64,000 bases of DNA from Oxytricha trifallax. Lineage: Eukaryota; Ciliophora; Spirotrichea; Sporadotrichida; Oxytrichidae. This document shows, piece after piece, positions 1-10,377 of the stretch (position 1 is the first letter of the stretch; each line of letters begins with the position of its first letter). The stretch covers positions 59,505-123,504 of the forward strand of contig ARYC01001139.1 of the NCBI GenBank assembly GCA_000711775.1, written 5' to 3'. The notes below the pieces were generated by a model. That model saw only the letters and a list, made by a program, of their open reading frames with translations. It was not told the origin of the DNA and made no database searches. The translations under genes and the position numbers were made by a program.

Positions 1-259
1 ATAAAAGAAACAAACCTGTAAATAGCCAGTAAAACTTATTATTCATTAAAAATATGATTTAAAAAATATTTTCACCATTCTTTGGAGATTTAAATGAAAC
101 CAATTCATATTCAACTCTAAATAAAACGAAAAACGCTATGTATATTAGCAAGTTTTTGATTTAGTGAGGATGTATATGGATTAGGCATTAATTAAGTAAC
201 AAGTCTTTAACTTTAGATTAGAATAAAAGTAAGAGAACTCTATATCAACAGACAGCAGA

Positions 260-2921
260 ATGAGGACTAAACTTATTTTAAAATCTTCAGTGTTCAGGTC
301 ATTTAAAGACAAAATAGATTTTGAGTTCCGTAATGGATTATACGGGGTAGTCTGAGTAAACGGAGTTTTATCCAACAATATTTTTATAAGAATATAAAAT
401 GAGAAAACCTAGATTATTAACCACGGCTAAGAAGATATATAATTTGAAAGTCGTTTTTATAAGACTCAAAACAAAGCTAGATATTCTAAAGCAAGTGATA
501 GACCAGATAAGGTAATTTAGCAATAAATCGAAACTTTAAAAAGAGACATTAGGCATGAAATGTTATAACTTGAAAAATAAATGTTAGTATAACAGATTAA
601 TATACAATATTAGATGAAATTTTAAATAAGACAGAAGTAATTAAGGGAAAAGAAGTATTAGAAGATTTGGCTCTGATAGTAGATTATTAATGAAAATATG
701 AAAAGTTATAAAAGAGCTTTTTGTCAAGTGTTAAGACAAAATTTGGGGTTATGCAACGATAATAACAATAGCGTGAGATGCAATAATAATAAAATCTAAA
801 TAGGTCTATGTAAGATGATGATGATTTTAATGATATTAATCACCACAATTTAAGCTCTTAAGGTAATAATTCTCGTAATGATCTGATCCGTTAAAATTCA
901 AAACAAAGAGTATTAAATTTGACTATAGATGGGGTTTATCGAAGAGTATATTATAGTTATGGTTCTGAAAGGTAAGAGTCTAAGAGCAATGTAAATCAAA
1001 ATTTTAAGGTCCTTTCCAATTTTAAATATTTATGAGAAGAATCTAAAGCAAATGGACCTGCTACCAAAAAATATTGATTCAAATCATTAGTTGATAGTTC
1101 TTATACATAAAATTGTACTTAATTTGAGACAAATATCTCAAAATTAATAAGACAGTACAATAAATTTGCGTGAAGAGTCATTAATAAATTAATCTGTAAG
1201 AAATTACTCATCATAGGAATCTTAAAATGCCTTTGTTAAATCTCCTAAGTTTCCTTGCTTTAATGAAGAAGAGAAATTTAAAACTGACGAAAATTAAATA
1301 TGAAGAGACTAGTATTATAAAATTTTTTAATAAATTAAAAGTAGCGGAGCTTAATTTATTTAAAGAAATAATGATTTTATATAAGAAGCAATCAAACTGT
1401 CATGAGAAATCTGGTATAACACTTAGTTGAAATGTTTATTTGAGGAATTTCTAATTTGTTACAAAATGTTACTAATATTAATGCTATAAAGTTTAGTGAT
1501 GTAGCTCGTGCTATAAGAGATGAGAATAGAGCAAATTTAAGAGATTAACTAGATTTTGTTTAAGGGATACTACATAGAAAGATTATAGAAAACTATTCGT
1601 AAATAATATATGTGTGAAACAAGAATTCTGAATATAGTTCTAAATAATATATTTACAAATGAAATTGATGGATATATATATATATAAAATAAAATCTAAA
1701 AAGTCCCAAATTAGTATTGATAATATTCCTATATCGAACATAATATCAGTGTTGAGAGGGAATTTTGATTAAAAAATTATTGTAGGAATACATTTGATTT
1801 GGGAAAATAAATAATAAATTAATTAATTAAATATTAAATTCGTGGCAGTTAACTTTCTGGAACCTATACAATATGGTACTTGTTCGATAGAGAATTAAAA
1901 ATTAGCTGGACTTTACTATTGGCGGTACCTCTCTATCGCATCGATGGACTGAGATATCTTAAGTTTAATTTTGGCATCAAAATCAACTAAACAAATCACC
2001 CAAATTAAAGTCGTATTATCTCGCTCTGGGGATGCGATAGAGAGGTACCGCCAATAGTAAAGTCCAGCTAATTTTTAATTCTCTATCGAACAAGTACCAT
2101 ATTGTCTAGGTTTCCAGAAAGTTAACTGCCACAAATTTTATATTTAATTAATTAATTTATTATTTATTTTCCCAAATCAAATGTATTCCTACAATAATGA
2201 TATTGTAATTGACATTTCATAAGAAAATACTATATCAGCAGCTTAATCATGTGACATAGTTTATTGAGGAACTTTTTGAAAAATAAAATAATCCATAAGA
2301 CTCCGTTAGTCAATTAAGAATGAAGATTGGAGATCAAGAATTATAAAATCAAAATATTATTATTATTGGCGTAAATTATTAAAGTTTTACCTAATTATTA
2401 AAACCATTGGCTCGAATATTTGTCTCTATAAAATAAACCAATCAGGGTGTGTAAAATTGTTTTTAGCCTAATTATATTTAATTTCACCCAATAATAAATG
2501 TATTTTAATTTTATTAATCTTAATCCCCAATCTTCATTATTAATTGACTAACGAGGTTTTAGCTATCATCAAAAGCTTAATAGACAAAAAAAGATCAGAT
2601 AATTTAATAATTTAATAATATATATTGTGAAAGAGTAATTTTTAAATGAAGGAATTCCTCTAGTATAACCAAGACAATTAAAAAATAGAAGTCGTAGCAA
2701 AACTCCACCCAGAAGAGATTGAGATGTTAATATATGAGATGAATAAATAAAAAAAGGTCATGCATAAAGAAGAGAGGATTGAAGAAATGAGCAGCAACTT
2801 ATGTCATAAGAATGAGTAGCAAACAGAAGGCTTCGAAATGTTTAGATTAAAATAATATTTAATAAAACATCTCAAAAATTTAAATGGATAAATGAATTCC
2901 ATAGAGGGCTTAATAATTTGA
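260..2921 (+). CDS. Nine-intron unknown gene split by two TA-flanked insertions
   Basis: Read with TAA/TAG as Gln, the proposed exons are 260-329, 357-561, 588-678, 706-1008, 1037-1234, 1272-1413, 1445-1611, 1638-1779 joined to 2197-2204, 2242-2297 joined to 2562-2634, and 2664-2921. All nine introns are GT...AG and 26-37 nt long. The exons sum to 1713 nt, that is 570 codons plus TGA, with no internal TGA. Two exons are broken by inverted-repeat elements (1780-2194 and 2298-2559); keeping one TA at each site keeps the frame. The product is polar and Gln/Asn-rich with coiled-coil-like stretches near the N-terminus (about residues 70-100) and in the last 80 residues; no known domain was recognised. 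The start is the first ATG in frame. The intron at 1235-1271 is the least certain. It could be a macronuclear-destined or a germline-limited gene. Confidence 0.7.
1780..2194. mobile_element. Foldback element family 1, copy 1 (415 bp, TA-flanked)
   Basis: This is an almost complete inverted repeat with arms of about 200 bp around a short loop near 1965-2010. Its ends read TTGTAGGAATAC and are flanked by TA on both sides (1778-1779 and 2195-2196), as for Tc1/mariner-type insertions or TA-bounded internal eliminated sequences. It carries no ORF of its own. It lies inside an exon of the gene at 260-2921, and the reading frame continues across it if one TA is left. Copies 2 (2941-3354) and 3 (37165-37579) have nearly the same length. 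Confidence 0.88.
2296..2561. mobile_element. Short TIR element family 2, copy 1 (degenerate, TA-flanked)
   Basis: About 262 bp bounded by TA (2296-2297, 2560-2561). The ends are a degraded form of the AAACCCCATAG terminal repeat seen in the copies at 39505-39769 and 61362-61628, and the interior shares the segment around AACCAATCAGGGTGTG. It has no coding capacity. Like the element at 1780 it sits in an exon of the gene at 260-2921, whose frame is restored when it is removed and one TA is kept. Confidence 0.75.
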
Positions 2922-2940
2922 GTTAAGGTCTAAATAATTA

Positions 2941-3354
2941 TTGTAGGAATACATTTGAATTTGGAAAACTAATTAAAATAAATAAATATTAAATCAAAAT
3001 CGTGGCAGTTAAAGTTAGCCAATTTAAATGATCTTGGGCTCATTCGATAGAGAATTCAAAATTAGCTGGACTTAACTATTGACGGTACTACTTTATCTCA
3101 TCCCTAGAACGAGATAACTCGACTTTAATTAAACACCTCTAAATTCATTAAATTCTACCCTCACATTAAAGTCGAGTTATCTCGTTCTAGGGATGAGATA
3201 AAATAGTACCGCCAATAGTTAAGTCCAGCTAATTTTGAATTCTCTATCGAATGAGCCCAAGATCATTCAAATTGACCAACTTTAACTGCCACGATTTTGA
3301 TTTAATATTTATTTATTTTTAATTACTTTTCCAAATTCAAATGTATTCCTACAA
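2941..3354. mobile_element. Foldback element family 1, copy 2 (414 bp)
   Basis: Inverted repeat with TTGTAGGAATAC ends and TA on both flanks (2939-2940 and 3355-3356). The arms pair nearly base for base, and only the loop around 3130-3165 is unpaired. It starts 20 bp after the stop codon of the upstream gene, so it would lie in that gene's 3' region. It shares GTGGCAGTTAA, CGATAGAGAATT and AGCTGGACTT blocks with copies 1 and 3. Confidence 0.88.
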
Positions 3355-3785
3355 TATTATGAGTGGTGTGGGGGAAAATTAACTTTAACTTTAACAATAA
3401 CATATATAACCCTTTAGATGGTTAAAAATTTGCTATAAATGGCATAAAAATGGATGACTATCTAAGGTTTTGTTAATGAATTATAATTTCTAAATATAAA
3501 TGATTTTTAATCATCAGCAAAGAAGTAGATACAAATCTTAAAGAGAGACTTAGAAGTTAATAATTCCATAAAAAATGGGATTTTAAAAATAACTTAAATA
3601 TCTTTATTATTATCTATTTTAGTCATTATTTTTTTTCATAGATCTATTAAACAAAGTAATTTCCAAATCCGTAATCGTTCCAAATTCTAAGTAAACAAAT
3701 TATTATTTAGAAATTTCGTTTTAAAGCACTTTTTGTATTTTACTAACAAATATTGTTTATCTAAAATGTCATAATTTCAATATGA

Positions 3786-4025
3786 GTTGTTGAAGGCTGT
3801 GGTAAATCATTAATTGGTTCTTTGATCGTTGATGATAAAGTTAAATCTTATGCTCTAATTCCTGTTTAAATAATTTTTAATATAATATTTACAATAATAA
3901 AGCCTTGCTTTTCCCAGCCCTTACCAAGAAGTCTAAAAATAACACCATTATCTGTTTAATATTAAAGTATTTATAAATATGATGGGATATTATCAGTATT
4001 ATCATTAAGTGTTACTATGCCATGA
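3786..4025 (+). CDS. Possible exon or degraded ORF, unknown
   Basis: A 79-codon frame without TGA lies in the otherwise unassigned stretch 3356-4285. Its start, a Val-Val-Glu-Gly-Cys-Gly-Lys-Ser segment followed by an Ile/Leu-rich run, looks protein-like, but no ATG opens it and no domain is recognised. With one stop codon in the code, frames of this length arise by chance in AT-rich DNA, so this is a weak call. The rest of 3356-4285 shows only AT-rich sequence. Confidence 0.2.
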
Positions 4026-4285
4026 TTAATTAACTACTCCAATAATTGTTCAGTGACTCTACATAATATTTTAAGGCAAAGATATGATTTGATGCAGGAT
4101 CCCCTTCATTTTGTTTCCATTAAAAATTAAAATCAGACCACTCATCTTAAAATTTTGAGAATAAAATATTAACAAAAAAGGAGTTAAAAGATATTCTTTT
4201 GAAGGTATATGAATGAAACAGATTCACTCTAAATTATGTTTCATCGCCATTTAATTTCATTAATCTACTATTTATATAAATTTTA

Positions 4286-5015
4286 GATTCCGTAGATTTA
4301 ATATAGATATGCATTTTAATCATAATGGAGGATTTAGTGATTTTAATTCAACTTGTTAACTGAATAAATTTAATGTCAAACTTTTAAATTTTATATCATT
4401 CTACCTCTATCAGAGCTTAAGACAGCTTCATAACTTTCACAATCACAGCAGTTGAAGATCATCGTTCTATAACTCTCTTTGACTTCTATAGTTATCATTA
4501 TTCCTACATTTGTGTCAATATTCTGACAATTGTGAATATTTTCATGAAAAGGGGTTTTCTGAGATTTATCACAAAAAATCACAAGATTTGGGTATTGGAA
4601 TTAAAATAATCACATTAAGAATTCTTACTCAAGAATATAGGAGTTTCAACAATATCCAGCTTTTTAATAATGATATCCTTACTTTTATTACAACATTTCT
4701 ATATTCTTGAGTAAGAATTCTTAATGTGATTATTTTAATTCCAATACCCAAATCTTGTGATTTTTTGTGATAAATCTCAGAAAACCCCTTTTCATGAAAA
4801 TATTCACAATTGTCAGAATGTTGACACAAATGTAGGAATAATGATAACTATAGAGGTCAAAGAGAGTTATAGAACGATGATCTTCAACTGCTGTGATTGT
4901 GAAAGTTATGAAGCTGTCTTAAGCTCTGATAGAGGTAGAATGATATAAAATTTAAAAGTTTGACATTAAATTTATTCAGTTAACAAGTTGAATTAAAATC
5001 ACTAAATCCTCCATT
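4286..5015. repeat. Near-perfect palindrome, right arm split by TBE-A
   Basis: The left arm (about 4286-4642) and right arm (about 4697-5015, continued at 9966-10004) are inverted copies with only a few mismatches, separated by about 55 bp. Each arm carries a mirrored small ORF with a Cys-Cys-Asp-Cys segment, so the same peptide of about 65 residues can be read in both directions. TBE-A entered the right arm at an ATT. The left arm therefore serves as the empty-site reference and confirms the ATT target duplication. What the palindrome encodes is unknown. Confidence 0.9.
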
Positions 5016-5118
5016 CAAAACCACAAAACCCCTTAGTGATGTTTTATAAGTGTTTTGATTAGTAGGGTAAAGTTGGGGTTTTATTAGGGTTAGTAGAGAA
5101 ATTAGGCCAGTTTGCAAA

Positions 5119-6185
5119 ATGAGAAATAGAAATTAGCGATTTTTGGGGTCTATTTATGATGAAAAATATTTAGATTTACGGCTTAAGCTTAGGTATGGTG
5201 CGAGTATTAATATAGACTAACTAAAACCAGTTATGAATTATTGTGCGATTGCAAAGCTATTGTGTAAGAGTGCTTCAACTGTAAGGTATCACTGCTTGCT
5301 AGCTGTTTAGCATTTCATTTCTGGTTCTTGATAAAATCCTGCAAGAAGATAAAAATTCTCTCAGCAGCATATTTACTATCTCTGCGATTCGAAGACTCTT
5401 AAGTATTGGGTACACTTCCCACTTGATTAGCGAGCTGTGATGTTTCATCGAAAGTTTCCTAACATGCGCATCCCTCCATAAACTATGTCAAATATTTATA
5501 GAAGGAATAGTATTACTTCCAAGACTGTCAACAGAGTCAAGAGAGTGATTGATTTTACAGTGCCATTTTATAATAATAATTTAAACTATATATATCATTA
5601 AATGCAGAGGGATATAGATAATAACATCAAGTTCATTCACGCTGATGGGCAGTGTTTACATTCAACACCTTTATTAATAAGTCTTTGTATAAGAAGTATG
5701 ATAATACAGAAGTCTATGATTAAAAAGTGAAGGTAGTCACCCATGCAATTTTAGCTGGTATAAGTGAAGATTCAGGCTTAGAGAGTTATGTTATTCACCC
5801 TCGCTCTATTAAGCGAGAGTAGTATATAGAGTTCCTACATAAGCTCAGAGAGAAGTATAGTAACCAAGAGATCATCCTTTTGTTTGTTGATAACCTCTCA
5901 GTTCATAAGACTAAGGAGTCTAAGAAAGCTTATGAAGAGTTAAACATAACTCCTGTATACAACGTTCCTTATAGCCCATAATTTAATGGAATTGAATTCT
6001 ACTGGAGTTAAATCAAGACTCAATACAAGAAGCTGCTGCTGTATCATCTTATGCATGACTTGCCCATCGATACAGTAGACTTAATTCAAAGCAGCTGTAA
6101 GAGAGTGAGCGTAGATAAGACAACAGTCTGTGCGAGAGAGGGAAGAATGAATGTTTATAAATAAGTTTTAGATTTAAATGAATGA
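5119..6185 (+). pseudogene. TBE-A transposase, D34E type, frameshifted
   Basis: This is the TBE 42-kDa transposase of the IS630/Tc1/mariner superfamily, which would cut and join element ends. The N-terminal helix-turn-helix-like region is followed by HADE (first Asp), FVDNLSVHK (second Asp) and a Glu 35 residues later. In-frame TAA/TAG are Gln. A TGA at 5329 lies in a proposed 60-nt GT...AG intron (5305-5364). A one-base deletion near 5647, seen by comparison with TBE-2 and TBE-3, destroys the first catalytic region and leads to TGA at 5728, so this copy is a pseudogene. The stop at 6183 matches TBE-3. The 22-kDa gene follows on the other strand only 6 bp away. Confidence 0.93.
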
Positions 6186-6191
6186 ATAAGT

Positions 6192-6969
6192 TCACATATT
6201 AAACTAACCCATAAAGGGGTTTGGCTTCTCTTTCTTCTCCTCTTCTTATGGCTTGCTTGGGCCCATATTTCTTCTCTTAGTACCAGCTCCAGCATCTATA
6301 TTCATATCATCAGGTTTTTAAACCTCTTTATAAAGTCTCTTGCTAACTTAATGAATGGTTTGAGACTTTCTCTATCTGTGAACTTTTGCATTCTCTTTCA
6401 TTAGGAATATACCAGTTCCAGGTTTCCCTAAAAAGTTATATATAAAAGCTAACTAGAGAGATAAGGATGCTTCTTAAGCTCCGCAAGCCAGATCTCGCTA
6501 ATGAGTATGCCTTGCTTCTTTTAATCTTCTGGAGAAATAGAGTAGTGTTTCTTATGAGCTTCTTCAATTATTTCTCTTAGATAACCTTCTCTTACCAAGT
6601 ACACAAAAGAAAAAGCTCCTTTCTGGAAGTTTGTTAGGGAGCTGTTTCTTATTAGGAAGGTAAACTACCAACTCTTCATCTTTAATAGCATCCTCATAGA
6701 GATTAGTGACAGATATCTCTGGGTAGTTTGGTATATCTAATCTCTTAGTTTTTAAAGGCTTTCTTCTAATCACAGAGTATAGCTTTTAAGAATGATATTT
6801 TGGTACCTTCCATAGTTGGAAGGAATAGACCAACTGCATATTATGTTGATTATCATCAATTTATTTTACCATGTTAAGTGAGGTATCGATAGAGATCTTC
6901 CTTGCTCCTGAATCTTGAGATCATTTCTTGAGCCTCCACCCTTTTCATTGTAGCACTGATTGATTACAT
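6192..6969 (-). pseudogene. TBE-A 22-kDa gene, frameshifted, two introns
   Basis: Homologue of the TBE 22-kDa ORF, whose function is unknown. It converges on the transposase gene with 6 bp between stops. Proposed introns are at 6834-6869 (36 nt, containing tandem TGAs) and 6428-6453 (26 nt), in the same places as in TBE-2 and TBE-3. After splicing, one base is missing: the region around 6590-6610 has indels relative to TBE-3 and shifts the frame. The C-terminus is Lys/Glu-rich (KKEK motif) as in the other copies. The start at 6969 is the ATG aligned with the TBE-2 and TBE-3 starts. Confidence 0.85.
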
Positions 6970-7039
6970 CTTTGTTCCACTTCCTATTAATGAATTTCAA
7001 GTTTTAATTTATAAACTTCTGGATCCTATTGTTTAAAAC

Positions 7040-7345
7040 CTTACTATTAAATATGGGCATCTTATAGGAGGTCAACCCTGTAAAGATACGTGGAGAAAGT
7101 TCGCAGAAGCTGTAACAAACTTCAGAGATGGAGCTCCATTTTTATCAATTTAGTTCCATTAAATTAGTACTAAATTTGTTTAAATTTAATTAGTACTGGT
7201 ACTAAATCCATTTAAGTTTAATTGGTACCAATTTAATAGTACCAAAACTTAATTAGTACCTAGTTTTAATCCAGTGAGGTTTTAATGGAAAAGTTCCAAT
7301 CTGGTTCAAAACTTAATTGGTACCAGTACCAACCTGGACTTTATC
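7040..7345. promoter_or_regulatory. Divergent intergenic region with GGTACC-type repeats (TBE-A)
   Basis: The region between the divergent 22-kDa and kinase genes. A block conserved in TBE-2 and TBE-3 (ATGGGCATC, TATAGGAGGTCAACC at 7050-7077) lies upstream of the 22-kDa start and includes a TATAAG on the minus strand. It is followed by a run of short direct and inverted repeats built from TTAATTAGTACC and GGTACC (7140-7345). Position and conservation suggest a bidirectional promoter; function is inferred only. Confidence 0.5.
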
Positions 7346-7492
7346 TGAGTTGGTACCAAAATCAAAATTATTAAGGGTAAAATTAGAAAATTTATAGTTA
7401 TAAATTACAGAGAAGTATGGTTGCTTACACCTGAAATCAAACTATGGTTTTCACATACGTTGCTCCTTTGAAGAGGGGCTCTTGTAAGTATG

Positions 7493-8326
7493 TGTTCCGA
7501 CCCACACCCACCCCCCACCCCATCCCCTTCCACCTTTACTTGGACCCATCCCCCACCCTTTACTTGGACCCATCCCCACCACCCCCCACCCCACCCACCC
7601 CCATAAAATACCTATTTATATGAAAAAAGTTATCCCTAGAGTCTCAATCTACTTCCTTCTTGACTTCTCGAACACATAATAATTATATATTATATAAAAA
7701 TGTCTAAATTTTTTAAACATGTCTTTTTTATGCTATTTCCTAATATTTTTCATTATTTAGAATTTTTTTTATTACTTAAATCAACACCATTCGACATACA
7801 TTCGAGAAATAGTCTTAACAATTTTTCAATTTTTATTTTTTATTATTTAAATGAAATTTTGTACCAATTAATAATAAAAATAAAAATTGAAAAATTGTTA
7901 AGACTATTTTTCGAATATATGTCGAATAGTGTTGATTAAGGAATAAAAAAATTCAAAATAAAATTTATATATTTTATCTTTTAATATTATTTTTTAAGTA
8001 AATAGTATAAAAATCTATACGAATCATTTAAAATGAAAAGCGTGTCTACAAAATATATGCCTAGTGTAAACTAATATATAAAAAAAATAAAAATAATAAA
8101 AAATAGGAAATAACATAAAAAGAATATTTAAAAAAATGTAGACATTTTATAAAATATATAATTATTATGAGTTCGAGAAGTCAAGAAGGAAGCCGATTGA
8201 GACTCTAGGGATAACTTTTTTCATATGAAATGGGTAATTTATGGGGGGGGTGGGGTGGTAGGATGGGGTCCAGGTATAGGGTGGGGTGGGGATGGGTGGG
8301 GTGGGGGGGGGTTGTCGGTCGGAACA
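7493..8326. mobile_element. Nested G/C-rich-ended foldback element, 834 bp
   Basis: Inserted in TBE-A with a perfect 6-bp duplication AGTATG (7487-7492 and 8327-8332). TIRs start TGTTCCGACC. The outer arms are extremely C-rich on the left (7500-7602) and G-rich on the right (8240-8312), then AT-rich arms pair through the block TTATCCCTAGAGTCTCAATC. A second inverted repeat (about 7779-7937) forms the centre, and about 100 bp near 7980-8085 are unpaired. No ORF with a recognisable product. The empty site can be read from the aligned position in TBE-3. It is a non-autonomous element; its transposase source is not in the window. Confidence 0.9.
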
Positions 8327-8374
8327 AGTATGCTTGTAGTAGCTTTATAATAAAATTTAAATTAGAATTTAAAC

Positions 8375-9816
8375 ATTGCGGCTATTAAATCATAAAGTAG
8401 TTGGTTTAGGAACTGGTTAATCATAGCTCAACTTTGGTTCAAATAAGAAACCAGAAGTTATATGCATTGAGAAGGAAGCAGAGCTGAGAGCTCTTGTATT
8501 TGAAGCAAGCGTATTCTTTATATAAATTTAAAACAAGAATAAGTCAACAGAAGTGGGAGTCTAAACATTAATAGAAGTTGAGGAAGTCAAGGAACCTCTA
8601 CAGATTGAAAAGATAAAAACTTTTGAATGCTAAGACTGCTAAAATTTCTTCTCGACTGATTCCAGTTTGAAGAGACATATGAAAAAGGTTCACTTTTGTA
8701 AGGCTAAGGTGTATTTTAAGCATGATAAGGTTGATGCCAGGTACTAGTGCACGACTTGTGAGAAGTCTTATTCTCAATCAGCTAAAGTTAAGAAGCATAA
8801 ACAGAAGCATCACCTAAGTGAGTTCTTAATTTAAGATAAAGAGACTCAGAAATTAGTGCCAGCTAAAAGAAAATCTAATACTCTTGAGACTTAAAAAGAA
8901 CAACAGGAGAAGCTCAAGAGGCAGAAGCGAATAGAATTAATGAATCAACCTGCTGGTAATTTCTTTTTAGCATGCTTTTAAGAAAGAGCCATGTATACTC
9001 CTGCACTAAATGCAGAAGACCTTAGCAGTTGTATTGAAAACTACTTACATATAAACGTACCTGCTAAAGTAAAGCTCATAGTGGTTGATGACTATGCCTA
9101 CAAGGTATATCCTTTCAGCTATCTCCTTAAGAACGAGCAGTATTAAAATGAGTTTGCTAACGAATATATTGTACTTAGAGAGGCTTAGAAAAAAGATTGC
9201 AAGAATTTGCTCAAGCTAGATGGTGTTATTTTAGGGTTTGGTTTCATCGCACTAAGGCTAAAAAAGTTTGAAATGACTCTCCGAGATTATCTATATTAAA
9301 ACAGATACCCAGATGACTTGAATGATATTCTATCTAATATGATAAAGGGTGTTTAGGAACTTCACGAGCTTGGATACGTTCATAGAGATTTGAAGCCTGA
9401 AAATGTTATGCTAAACCTTTGCCCTTTAGAAGTAGTTGTAATCGATTTTAATAGAGCCTTAAGATAAGAGATTGTAACCTTAGCAAAGGTTCTTGGTACT
9501 CCAGGTTACTTCCCAATCAGAGAGAAATGGACTAATGGCTCTATTTAGTGGGATGTTTGGGCAGTAGCTGCAATAATTTTAGAGAGTGACATGGAATGCA
9601 TGTCTTACTATGTTACAAAATAAGATAAATATTCAATAAATTTAGCGAGTAAGCACATAAAGCAAGATGATGTATGCTAAGAAATAAAGAAGATTGTAGA
9701 GAAGATAATAGTAAGAGCGCCATCATATCCAAGACAATCCTTAGACGATATGCTTGAGCCACTAAAGAAAGCTAGATTTAAGAGATACAACAAAGACAAA
9801 CAGATAAAATTTGTTT
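8375..9816 (+). pseudogene. TBE-A zinc-finger/kinase (57-kDa) gene, start and stop lost
   Basis: Homologue of the TBE-2 gene at 12786. Two C2H2 fingers precede a protein-kinase-like domain with YAYKVYPF (ATP lysine), HRDLKPEN (catalytic loop) and DFN in place of DFG, then GTPGYFP and a W-x-NG segment. The initiator aligned with TBE-3 reads ATT, two bases are missing just after it, and the stop aligned at 9814-9816 reads TTA, so translation would run to a TGA at 10059 in flanking DNA. The rest of the frame is open. The upstream junction was altered by the nested element ending at 8326. Confidence 0.9.
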
Positions 9817-10061
9817 TATTAAATTAAACTAATATTCATTAAATACGTATTAATCACTTACAAAACCTGCCTTTTCTCTACTTACCCTAATAAAATCCCA
9901 ACTTTAACCTACTAATCAAAGCAGTTATAAACCTCACTAAGGGATTTTGGGGTTTTGGGTTTTTGATTGTGATTAAAATGCATATCTATATTAAATATAC
10001 GGATTCTTTTTATTTCAAAAAATTAAACGGAGAATTAAGTAATCCATTCATTAACGGTTGA

Positions 10062-10296
10062 AATATTTTTGGGATCTCTTTAGTATAACAAGCAATTAAC
10101 AAACTTTTTAAAAATTTAAAAGGCAAACGAATTCAAAATCATTGGATATCCACAGTATCAAAAGATGCAGCTTCGAAATAATATTTTGATGACAGTTTTA
10201 TTTCAATTGGAAAAGCCCAGCTCTAAATATCACAAATAGCGATAAAACCCTTATTAGACACTCTCGAAATTATCAACAGTAATTAATAAGTGTATT
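10062..10296 (+). pseudogene. 5' half of phage-fibre-like ORF, split by TBE-2
   Basis: This frame, open after TGA at 10059, contains a segment like the repeats of phage tail fibres: LKGKRI followed about 14 residues later by DAASKQYFDDS, matching the common pattern L-x-G-K-x-I ... D-A-x-x-K-x-Y-x-D. TBE-2 begins straight after the ATT at 10294-10296. Joining 10062-10296 to 14343-14518 gives exactly 137 codons without TGA, so TBE-2 interrupts one ORF and precise excision would restore it. The protein would be a fibre or attachment protein of a virus-like element. No ATG was seen at its start. Confidence 0.6.
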
Positions 10297-10377
10297 TAAA
10301 ACCCCAAAACCCCTTAATGAGGTTTATAAGTGCTTTGATTTGTAGGGAATTTGTTAGGGGTTGGGGTTATTAATTAA

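Larger units (their letters stand above)
5016..9965 (+). mobile_element. TBE-A, telomere-bearing element (4950 bp)
   Basis: The ends are imperfect C4A4 repeats (CAAAACCACAAAACCCC at 5016 and its complement at 9965), flanked by ATT on both sides (5013-5015 and 9966-9968). Internal terminal repeats of about 75 bp include a shared AAGTGCTTTGATTAGTAGGG block. Gene order is transposase (+), 22-kDa (-), zinc-finger/kinase (+). Subtracting the nested 834 bp element and its 6 bp duplication leaves 4110 bp, close to TBE-3 (4113 bp) and to the known length of TBE1 elements of Oxytricha. All three genes are damaged. It is of the same subfamily as TBE-3. Confidence 0.97.

Noticed and set aside
3786..4025. 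Walker A-like GCGKS in a short frame
   Set aside because: The spacing G-x4-G-K-[ST] is not met and no Walker B follows.
4391..4948. Four overlapping ORFs of 63-66 residues as separate genes
   Set aside because: They are the two arms of one palindrome read in opposite directions; at most one product is represented.
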